This document shows, piece by piece, positions 1 to 6,272 of a stretch of 9,099 nucleotides of DNA. The stretch's first letter is position 1. The number at the start of each line of letters is the position of its first letter. Made by a program: the position numbers and the translations under genes. The DNA comes from G020354785 sp964580815. Lineage in GTDB: Bacteria > Bacteroidota > Bacteroidia > Bacteroidales > UBA10428. Where the stretch lies: positions 1 through 9,099 of the forward strand of contig CAZOLY010000137.1 of the NCBI GenBank assembly GCA_964580815.1. The letters are read 5' to 3'. The notes below the pieces were generated by a model. The model saw nothing but the letters and a program-made list of their open reading frames with translations, did not search any database and was not told where the DNA came from.

Positions 1-744
1 ATAATAGAAGCTCGTATTCTCACCGTTAACCTGGTCATAGTAAAATAACCAGGGTGTTTCATATTTGGTAGAGTATACCGGTGTTAAATTTGATATGTAG
101 CCGAAAAGATCGAATTTTACTTCTGCAATCGATGAATAAATACCTGTTGTGAAATAACTTCTTTTTAATAAAGCATCATAAAGCTCTTCTGTTCTGGTAT
201 TAAATATTTTGTCCTTTATTCCTGCAGCAAATTTTCTGATATTTGTCCTTGTATCAACATTATATATTCTTTCATGGGGCTTTTCAAATTCAAAAGGAAT
301 ATATCTTTCAACCCTGCCATATATCAGCAGTTTAGGGGTGTCATTTTTAAAGTTGTTCCGCGCAAAATATTCCAGCGGGCTTTCTTTAAAAACATAATGT
401 ACCTTTTTACCCGTTTCTTCCTTAATTCTTTTTGGAAACTGGGTTCCCCTTGCTATATCAAAAAAGCTGTCTCCAAAAACAAATATTTCTGCATCATCAA
501 GTGAAGATTGATCCTGTGAGTATTGAAATTTTTCTTTTGCAGGAGGAAGTCCCTTTTCCCTGAAATCAGGAATCATACTGAAGTAGTATAGCTCTCCGTA
601 TTTTGTTTTGTCCCAGTAGCCCGGTTCCATCTTTTCTTTTAATACCGAATTAAAAAGGGGCAGGCTTCTTATCGCTATAAATGTATACAAACATACTATT
701 CCGGTAAGATACATCAACCATTTCATTAATTTTTCCTTTTTCAT
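1..744 (-). CDS. AlgJ/AlgX-like SGNH O-acetyltransferase partner protein, C-terminus cut by left window edge
   Basis: The reading frame is open from an ATG at 744 to the left edge, giving 248 codons without a stop; the C-terminus is missing. Residues 8-30 form one hydrophobic segment, so the protein is probably anchored in the inner membrane with the rest in the periplasm. The SGNH nucleophile motif GDSFFD is at residues 91-96 (Ser93). A conserved-looking block LLIYGRVERY at 139-148 resembles the 'ERxxP' stretch of AlgX-related proteins that sit beside MBOAT genes. The Asp-x-His half of the triad is not visible and would be expected in the missing part. In known systems (AlgI with AlgJ/AlgX, PatA with PatB) the MBOAT protein supplies the acyl group and the SGNH partner transfers it to the polymer. 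The gene starts 12 bp after the MBOAT stop, so the two are probably co-transcribed. An AAGG lies just before the chosen ATG; the Met at residue 7 also has AAGGA upstream and could be the start. The family assignment rests on one motif and on context. Confidence 0.82.
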   Translation of the reverse strand, partial: MKKEKLMKWLMYLTGIVCLYTFIAIRSLPLFNSVLKEKMEPGYWDKTKYGELYYFSMIPDFREKGLPPAKEKFQYSQDQSSLDDAEIFVFGDSFFDIARGTQFPKRIKEETGKKVHYVFKESPLEYFARNNFKNDTPKLLIYGRVERYIPFEFEKPHERIYNVDTRTNIRKFAAGIKDKIFNTRTEELYDALLKRSYFTTGIYSSIAEVKFDLFGYISNLTPVYSTKYETPWLFYYDQVNGENTSFYY

Positions 745-756
745 ATGCCTTGTTTT

Positions 757-2391
757 TTAAAACTGGAAATACAGAAAATCAATTGATTCCCATTTGCCAA
801 GTACTACTATTGACAGTAGCATTGCAATCAGTAAAATCCATTTTACAGGTAAAGACAGGTATTTTATTTTAAGGTGAAGCTGGGTTCTCTCTTCCACTAT
901 CTCTATTACAGTCAGTATGGCAATCATCCCGATGGCTATGTAGATATCTGCCTTGAATTTAAACAGGTTAACAGCCACTGATGCCGATTTAACAAAAACT
1001 ATGCAGGCATCAATAATAAAATATATTGCTGGTATACACAACAGCCATTTGACAGCAGTTATATGGCCTTTTATTCTGTTGAATGCATCTGCTTTTTCCG
1101 ACAGAATTGTAAGTGAGATAAAAATCAATACCAGTATCACAATTCCGATAATATCAAAATAGAATACTGACGGCTGGCTTGATAACTGGACAAATATTTT
1201 GTCAATAACAAAAAAGGCATCCCCAATATTATTTGCCCTGAAGAATATCCATGCAAACCATGCCAGGCATACTGTTACGATGATTTGGGTTATATTATAT
1301 ATTTTGTGATTGTTACCCAGAATTGTATTATTCACTCTTTCCCTGATACGTTTTGTCCATATAGCAGAAACCAGGTAAAAACCATGGAGTGCGCCCCACA
1401 CTATGAAAGTCCAGTCTGCTCCGTGCCAGAGGCCGCTTATCAGGAAAGTAATAAAGAGGTTGTAGTACCATCTCCATTTTACAACCCTGTTGCCCCCGAG
1501 GGGGATATACAGGTAGTCCCTGAACCAGGTTGACAGCGATATATGCCATCGTGCCCAGAATTCCCTTATGTTATGAGCCAGGTAAGGCCTTTTAAAATTA
1601 CGCATCAGGTCGAAACCCATAATTGATGCCGAGCCAATGGCTATATCTGAGTAACCCGAGAAGTCGCAATAGATCTGGAAGGCAAAGAATACTGTTGCAA
1701 TTACATAATGCACTCCGTCGTAACTGCCGGTATTATTGTAAACCATATTAACATACTCTGCCAGGCGGTCTGCAATAACTACCTTTTTAAAGAAGCCCCA
1801 GCACATTTGAAGAATGCCGTTTTTTACCCTTTCGTAATCGAACTTGAAATGCTGGCGCATCTGCGGCAATAGGCGTGTAGACCTTTCTATAGGTCCGGCA
1901 ACAAGCTGTGGAAAGAATGACACGTAGAGGGCAAAAAACCCGAAATGCCTTTCAGGTTCTTTTTCTCTCCTGTATACATCAATGGTATAGCTCAGTGTCT
2001 GGAATGTATAAAATGAAATACCTACAGGCAAAAGCACGTTTAGCTCCGGCAGGTGGCGCATAATGTTTATTTTATCAAAAATAAAATTTACCGAGTCACC
2101 GAAGAAATTAAAGTACTTGAATGAAAAAAGCAGTCCGAGATTAGTTAAAAGACTCAGCAAGAGATACATCTTTCTTTTCCATTTTACATGCTCATCATAA
2201 ATCTTGATACCTGCGACATAATCAATTATAGTTGATGTGATAATCAGTACGATGTACTTGTAATTCCAGCACATATAAAAATAGTAGCTGGCGATCAGAA
2301 GGAGTATCCATCTGTATTTTGGAGCAATAGCATAATATAAAGCAACAACTATAGGAAAGAAAATTATGAATTGTAATGAATTAAATAACAT
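757..2391 (-). CDS. MBOAT family membrane O-acyltransferase (AlgI-like)
   Basis: This 544-residue polytopic membrane protein has many hydrophobic segments from residue 5 to the C-terminus and is close to the usual AlgI length. It opens with MLFNSLQFIIFF, the typical AlgI-family start, which fixes the initiation codon although no clear ribosome binding site precedes it. Family landmarks in order are LPVGISFYTFQTLSY (about 121-135), PQLVAGPIER (161-170), YCDFSGYSDIAIG (241-253), FWARWHISLSTWFRDYLYIP (278-297) and LWHGADWTFIVWGALHG (321-337). His323 in LWHG is the expected catalytic histidine, and His336 is also conserved. The protein would move an acyl group, probably acetyl, from a cytoplasmic donor across the inner membrane for O-acylation of an exported polysaccharide. 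The AlgJ/AlgX-like gene 12 bp downstream is the expected partner, and the glycosyltransferase upstream suggests a glycan substrate. Teichoic acid (DltB) is unlikely in a Gram-negative of this type; the exact polymer cannot be read from the sequence. Confidence 0.95.
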   Translation of the reverse strand: MLFNSLQFIIFFPIVVALYYAIAPKYRWILLLIASYYFYMCWNYKYIVLIITSTIIDYVAGIKIYDEHVKWKRKMYLLLSLLTNLGLLFSFKYFNFFGDSVNFIFDKINIMRHLPELNVLLPVGISFYTFQTLSYTIDVYRREKEPERHFGFFALYVSFFPQLVAGPIERSTRLLPQMRQHFKFDYERVKNGILQMCWGFFKKVVIADRLAEYVNMVYNNTGSYDGVHYVIATVFFAFQIYCDFSGYSDIAIGSASIMGFDLMRNFKRPYLAHNIREFWARWHISLSTWFRDYLYIPLGGNRVVKWRWYYNLFITFLISGLWHGADWTFIVWGALHGFYLVSAIWTKRIRERVNNTILGNNHKIYNITQIIVTVCLAWFAWIFFRANNIGDAFFVIDKIFVQLSSQPSVFYFDIIGIVILVLIFISLTILSEKADAFNRIKGHITAVKWLLCIPAIYFIIDACIVFVKSASVAVNLFKFKADIYIAIGMIAILTVIEIVEERTQLHLKIKYLSLPVKWILLIAMLLSIVVLGKWESIDFLYFQF

Positions 2392-2444
2392 ATACTTATA
2401 TAATTTATTTACATGTTCCTGACAAAAAATCTTCTCTGCTTCAT

Positions 2445-3419
2445 TTATTTCTTTTTAATTTTCAGCGGGATTTTAGCTAACTGGCGGGAAAGGATGTTGT
2501 AATTCAGGAATGCTTTCAGGTACTCACCAAAGGTAAGAGGTCTCCTTTCATGGTCTTTATGCCACTTCAGGCATTTTTTATCTCCCCTCAGCCACCTGTT
2601 GTATAGAAAAAATGCATATTTAATACGGTGTATCTTATATTCTTTTTCAATTTCAGGATCAAGATTTCTGACTTTATAAAGGCGAAGCTCTCTTCCGTTA
2701 AGGAAAGTATTAAATAAAACACATGTATTGCTCGTATAGGCATCAGGATGCCACCTGGTATAACTCAGGACTTTAAAAACAAAACCAACATCGGAAATAC
2801 TCATCATATCAAATGCCAGTTGAGTATCGCAATGAAAATCCTTTGGATCATTAATTTCAGGATACTGGGGTAGCTTTTTCAGATATTCGACTTTGAAAAG
2901 CAAAGTTGTCGCTGAACCGGTAATATCTATTTCCTGTCTGACGTGTCTCAAAAGCATTTCTTTACCATTATAAAACTGCCCGTCGTTAATATCCAGTCCG
3001 TCACAATTCACTACCGTCCCGTCTATTCTGTAGGAGGAACATAATCCAATAGTCGGATGTTTCTCCATAACCGAAACCATTTCTTCAAGGTACAGGGAGT
3101 CAAGCCAGTCGTCTGCCTGGAGTATTTTATAGTATTTTGCATTCTCAGAAATATGTAAAACAGTCCGGTTCCAGTTATCAACTATGGGAAGGAATTCCGA
3201 ATAGTTATGAAGCTTAAATCTTTTATCCTTTTCCGCATATTTCTTAACAATATTCTCCGTGTTATCCTTACTTGCATTATTAACAACATTACATTCCCAG
3301 TTCTGATATGTTTGGTTAAGCATGCTGTCAAGAGCCTCACCAATATACTTCTCCCCGTTATATACAGGAATACCCACTGATACAAGGCTATCAGACACTT
3401 TCTTTTTTTCACTAATCAT
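2445..3419 (-). CDS. Family 2 glycosyltransferase (GT-A fold)
   Basis: With the ATG at 3419 this is a 324-residue soluble, cytoplasmic glycosyltransferase with no membrane segment. The N-terminal nucleotide-sugar fold shows VSVGIPVYNGEKYI (residues 14-26), the NNASKDNT block (47-54) and the metal-binding acidic motif QADDW with Asp103 and Asp104. Farther on, CDTQLAF (about 197-203) and RWHPDAYTSN (about 222-231) match the acceptor side of GT2 enzymes. The C-terminus is very basic (KIKKK), which could favour membrane association. It would transfer one sugar from an activated donor to a growing surface polysaccharide or a glycoprotein glycan; donor and acceptor cannot be told. A TTG codon at 3428 in the same frame would add three residues, but neither site has a good Shine-Dalgarno, so the ATG is preferred. 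The gene lies between the T9SS-exported esterase (about 80 bp upstream) and the MBOAT gene (53 bp downstream), both on the same strand. Confidence 0.93.
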   Translation of the reverse strand: MISEKKKVSDSLVSVGIPVYNGEKYIGEALDSMLNQTYQNWECNVVNNASKDNTENIVKKYAEKDKRFKLHNYSEFLPIVDNWNRTVLHISENAKYYKILQADDWLDSLYLEEMVSVMEKHPTIGLCSSYRIDGTVVNCDGLDINDGQFYNGKEMLLRHVRQEIDITGSATTLLFKVEYLKKLPQYPEINDPKDFHCDTQLAFDMMSISDVGFVFKVLSYTRWHPDAYTSNTCVLFNTFLNGRELRLYKVRNLDPEIEKEYKIHRIKYAFFLYNRWLRGDKKCLKWHKDHERRPLTFGEYLKAFLNYNILSRQLAKIPLKIKKK

Positions 3420-3498
3420 TACACTCAATAGAATCAGATTATTTGTTTTATCCTGAAGTAATCTAAAATTAATACTTTAAATGATAAATTTAAAAGAT

Positions 3499-6255
3499 TT
3501 ATTTTATTATAAGTTTACCTGAATAATATATATTTTCATAATCAATCTTATAAAACACAATCCCGCATATAAATTCGTCAATATCTATTCTAAGTTCTGC
3601 AGTTTCTCCAGGCACTATTACTTTCTTAATAAGTTTCATTGAACCGTCATAAAAGGATATTACCGATTGTTCGTAATTATTTTGAAACCTGAAATACACA
3701 TAATCCTTTGCAGGATTAGGATAGACCAGTTTAACAATCGAGGCTTCACCCGGACGGTCGAAGACTGATGTTGTGCCGACACCCACACTTATTTCTGCCA
3801 AATCGCTGTCAGTCATGCCATCATTAACTATTACACCAACCTTGAGGTAGCCGGTAAAACCCGTATGCGGAATAATATAATAATCTATTACGGTATAATT
3901 GTTACCATTCTGAAGCTTAAGTGTAAAATCATCGGGATAGATATTGTCATTATCCTCAACTTCAAGATCATCAAGTGATATCTCCAGGGGAGTTTCGGGG
4001 AGAGTATATAATGGCCTGGCTGTTCCCAGAATTACAGGCTTGTCATTAACACCAACCACTTCAATATTAAATGAATCGTAAACAATATTTTCGCCGTCAG
4101 ATACTGACAAAACAACATCATAACTACCAATATCACCGGCATCCGGTATTCCCATCAATACGCCCGAAGGGTAGAAACTTGACCATCCCGGCTTGGTTAT
4201 GGCAGAATAAGTCAACGGATCCTTTTCCTTATCAGTTGCTTTTAAAGCATAAATATAAAGGCTGTCTTCGTATGCTATATTATCCGGTGTGGATGTAATC
4301 TCGGGTGGATGGTTCATAAGTTCGACAGTAATATCAAAGTTCTGATAAGTGTAGCCTGTGCCGTCAAAAACCCTTATCTGGACCGGGAAGATCCCTGTAT
4401 CGTTCTTTGTGGGAATGCCACTTAGCAAACGGCTGACAGGTTCATAACTCAGCCAGCCCGGCTTTTGCGTTACTTCATATGTCAGCCAGTCGTTCGTCGG
4501 ATCAATATCCGTAGCTGTTATGTAATACTCAAATTCATCGTATGTTTCTATTGAGGTTTCCTCAGGGTATGATGTGAAGACGGGCAAATCGTTGGTATTT
4601 ATCACAGTGATGTTAAATGTAGAGTCCACATTTACATGGCCATCGTATACCCTTATTTTTACAGTGTATATACCCACATCTTCATTATCGGGAGTGCCGC
4701 TTAACTGGCCCGTTGACGGATTGAATGTCAGCCATCCCGGAAACGGCTGAAGCTTCGATAGAGTTAAAACATCTTCAACATCCACATCCCCGGCGGTTAT
4801 TGTCCGGTTATACTGTGAGTCTTCATTAACGGTTCTTACCGAGGGAATATTGATCCACGGATAATCGTTAATGGAGCTGACGACGACCGTCATATTTTTA
4901 ACCGGACTGTTGTCCAGGCCGTCGTTTACGTACATGGGTACGGTAAGATTACCGTGATAATTTGCATTGGGCTTTATAATATAATTGCTTATTATTGTAT
5001 AGTTTGAGCCTGCCTGGATATGCAAGGTAAAATCATCGGGATATATGTTATCGGGATCAACAACCTCAAGCGAATCAAGGGTTACAGGTATCTGCGAGTC
5101 CTCGTTAACATGAAACGGACCCCTGTTCTGGATTACGGGAATATCATTAACTGACATCGAATAAATTGTCACCTCATCTGTGTCGTAAAGGGGAGTACTG
5201 CCGTTTCCGCTGTCCTCGGCCTTGAAGGTAAAGGTTTCATTGCCGCTCCAGTTTGGATTATCCAATGATATGGTTGCCACACCATTTACAATTGAAATAT
5301 CAAAGTTCGGAGAGTAAGACGGTAAATACGACCATGTTATATCATCATCGGCCTCCTGCGGATCAAAGACGTAATTATTCAGGTTGATTGTAATATTCGG
5401 CTGTCCTTCGTATATTGTATCATCAGGAATATCATAAACAACAGGGGCTTTAATATTGTAACCTTCCATTGCCGCGAACCACTTGTTTCCCATTTTTATA
5501 TACCCCGACTCATTAGTATGATACTCATCGCGCATATCATCCCAGTAATCAATTCCTGCACTGTTTTCCATATCAACCAGTATTATTTTATCTGATGGCC
5601 GGCTGCTGACAAGGCTTTGCAACAGATCATTATAATAAATTGTAGGCCCGTGGGTCGGATTTCCGGAGGCATCCTTCCTGTTTATTATTTGTGCAAGAAA
5701 TACAGGAACGGTTTTTCCTGATGATAGTTCATATTCATCTACTAAATTAAGGATCGAATCAACGCTATTTGCGTGTTGTTCAGCATCTGCATTATCTGTC
5801 AGTCCGTTTGTCCCGATATGTAACAGTATTACATCAGGCTTAAATTCAGAAAGGTATTTCGCATTGCAGTGACTGATAAGGCAGTTATGAGGAGCCTGGT
5901 AGTCACGGCTTGTATTTAAAATGTAAATAAGATTATCAGGTGTAGCTCCCGGAAATCCGGCATGATCGGTATAGTTCAGGCTGTCAACCGCATTTACAGG
6001 CAGGGAATCTCCGCCGTTTTTTTCATTTCCGACAAAGTCAAAAGTATAACCCGCACCGGTCAGCAAAGTATACAACCTGTACCTGTAAGAAATTTGCTGT
6101 CCGGGAGGCCTGGGATCGGAATCATAGGTGTCAAACGTAATTGAATTCCCCAGAGCCATTATTTTCAGCTTCTGCCCGAAGCCCGGGAAAGCGATGATAA
6201 ATGCAAAGAAGATAATAGTATGTTTCAATAACAGTTTTCTCGTGTGCAAATTCAT
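3499..6255 (-). CDS. T9SS-secreted SGNH-hydrolase (esterase) with six Ig/cadherin-like modules
   Basis: A complete 918-residue secreted protein. Residues 1-27 are a signal peptide: basic start RKLLLKH, hydrophobic core, then FPGFG before Gln28. Residues 28-268 form an SGNH hydrolase resembling carbohydrate esterase family 3. Block I is ALGNSIT with Ser38, a His-Gly block HAGFPGAT is at 98-105, block III is HIGTNG at 146-151 with Asn150, and the last block is DEYH with Asp243 and His246. The triad is intact, but blocks I and III read GNS and GTNG instead of the usual GDS and GxND. Then come a cadherin-like module (272-369), a second type with a D-N-x-x-P-x-D/NYT signature (370-463), three putative-Ig (He_PIG-like) modules (464-554, 556-645, 650-736) and another D-N/NYT module (737-827). 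Residues 841-918 are a T9SS type A sorting domain (YPNPAKDYVY, ending GKLIIK). The likely role is deacylation of a glycan at the cell surface, but the substrate is unknown. Cys125 and Cys130 could form a disulfide. A GGAA lies shortly before the ATG, 17 bp after the upstream stop. Confidence 0.93.
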   Translation of the reverse strand: MNLHTRKLLLKHTIIFFAFIIAFPGFGQKLKIMALGNSITFDTYDSDPRPPGQQISYRYRLYTLLTGAGYTFDFVGNEKNGGDSLPVNAVDSLNYTDHAGFPGATPDNLIYILNTSRDYQAPHNCLISHCNAKYLSEFKPDVILLHIGTNGLTDNADAEQHANSVDSILNLVDEYELSSGKTVPVFLAQIINRKDASGNPTHGPTIYYNDLLQSLVSSRPSDKIILVDMENSAGIDYWDDMRDEYHTNESGYIKMGNKWFAAMEGYNIKAPVVYDIPDDTIYEGQPNITINLNNYVFDPQEADDDITWSYLPSYSPNFDISIVNGVATISLDNPNWSGNETFTFKAEDSGNGSTPLYDTDEVTIYSMSVNDIPVIQNRGPFHVNEDSQIPVTLDSLEVVDPDNIYPDDFTLHIQAGSNYTIISNYIIKPNANYHGNLTVPMYVNDGLDNSPVKNMTVVVSSINDYPWINIPSVRTVNEDSQYNRTITAGDVDVEDVLTLSKLQPFPGWLTFNPSTGQLSGTPDNEDVGIYTVKIRVYDGHVNVDSTFNITVINTNDLPVFTSYPEETSIETYDEFEYYITATDIDPTNDWLTYEVTQKPGWLSYEPVSRLLSGIPTKNDTGIFPVQIRVFDGTGYTYQNFDITVELMNHPPEITSTPDNIAYEDSLYIYALKATDKEKDPLTYSAITKPGWSSFYPSGVLMGIPDAGDIGSYDVVLSVSDGENIVYDSFNIEVVGVNDKPVILGTARPLYTLPETPLEISLDDLEVEDNDNIYPDDFTLKLQNGNNYTVIDYYIIPHTGFTGYLKVGVIVNDGMTDSDLAEISVGVGTTSVFDRPGEASIVKLVYPNPAKDYVYFRFQNNYEQSVISFYDGSMKLIKKVIVPGETAELRIDIDEFICGIVFYKIDYENIYYSGKLIIK
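3502..3735 (-). other. T9SS type A C-terminal sorting domain of the SGNH protein
   Basis: Residues 841-918 start with VKLVYPNPAKDYVYF, continue through short beta strands (ISFYDGSMKLIKKV, AELRIDIDEF, GIVFYKI) and end in YYSGKLIIK. This is the standard pattern of the Por-secretion tail. It would direct the protein through the outer membrane, where such tails are normally removed and the protein attached to the cell surface or released. Confidence 0.92.
3775..4047 (-). repeat. D-N/NYT cadherin-like module, copy B2 (SGNH protein, last module)
   Basis: The module carries LDDLEVEDNDNIYPDDFTL, then GNNYT and VIVNDG. It lies last before the sorting domain, the same position as copy A2 in the neighbouring protein. 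Confidence 0.76.
4048..4866 (-). repeat. Three tandem putative-Ig (He_PIG-like) modules in the SGNH protein
   Basis: Each unit of about 90 residues has the same order: a YxxxxxAxDxD strand, LTY or LTL, PGW(L/S) with a following F or Y, an LSGxP or LMGIP turn, a D-x-G, then VRVxDG or SVSDG and a closing FxITV. Examples are PGWLTFNPSTGQLSGTPDN, PGWLSYEPVSRLLSGIPT and PGWSSFYPSGVLMGIPDA. The units probably act as a stalk that holds the esterase away from the cell surface. Confidence 0.82.
4867..5148 (-). repeat. D-N/NYT cadherin-like module, copy B1 (SGNH protein)
   Basis: The module carries LDSLEVVDPDNIYPDDFTL, then GSNYT, NYHG and VNDG. Its DNIYPDDFT stretch is coded by DNA nearly identical to the second copy in the same gene (about 5023-5052 against 3919-3948). 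Compared with the copies in the LamG protein it has one extra residue in the DN-to-PxD loop. Confidence 0.76.
5452..6174 (-). other. SGNH hydrolase domain (CE3-like) with GNS and GTNG variant blocks
   Basis: This is the catalytic part of the exported esterase. The visible triad is Ser38, Asp243 and His246, with Asn150 as the likely oxyanion residue. The stretch YRYRLYTLLTGAGYTFDFVG after block I matches the layout of acetyl-xylan-esterase-like SGNH enzymes (CE3), where a GYR-LY and a FDFVG element follow the nucleophile. Variant positions are Asn37 (usually Asp) and Gly151 (usually Asp). Confidence 0.82.
6175..6255 (-). other. Sec signal peptide of the SGNH protein
   Basis: The first 27 residues have a basic region (RKLLLKH), a hydrophobic core rich in Ile, Phe and Ala, and small residues before the probable cleavage after FPGFG. 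No cysteine follows the core, so it is not a lipoprotein signal. This fits T9SS cargo, which first crosses the inner membrane by Sec. Confidence 0.85.
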
Positions 6256-6272
6256 TTTCCGGATTCCTGTTT

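Noticed and set aside
209..504. Two overlapping plus-strand open frames opposite the left-edge gene.
   Set aside because: They lie antisense to the AlgJ/AlgX-like frame, which runs without a stop through the whole region and carries GDSFFD; the plus-strand products look like hydrophobic chance peptides.
1285..1533. Plus-strand open frame of 82 codons inside the MBOAT gene.
   Set aside because: It is antisense to a strongly conserved catalytic region of the MBOAT gene and its product shows no family features; it is a shadow.
2411..2444. Tiny minus-strand ORF of 11 codons starting ATG directly after the glycosyltransferase stop (TAAATG), ending ATGTAA before the MBOAT gene.
   Set aside because: It is too short, has no recognisable feature and probably reflects chance; there is no sign that it acts as a leader for the MBOAT gene.
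2392..2444. Bacteroidota-type promoter (TAnnTTTG with an upstream TTTG) searched before the MBOAT gene, and likewise in 3429-3498.
   Set aside because: TTTG-like strings occur, but no pair with correct spacing to a TAnnTTTG element was found in either gap.
3436..3464. Inverted repeat AGATTA ... TAATCT upstream of the glycosyltransferase, considered as an operator.
   Set aside because: Six-base arms with a 17-base spacer in AT-rich sequence are expected by chance, and no regulator gene is nearby.
3475..3496. AT-rich imperfect hairpin (CTTTAAAT, loop GATAA, ATTTAAAAG with one bulge) just after the stop of the SGNH gene, considered as a terminator.
   Set aside because: The stem has a single G-C pair and a bulge and is followed by only a loose run of T residues in the transcribed direction; it is likely too weak to terminate and could arise by chance in such AT-rich DNA.
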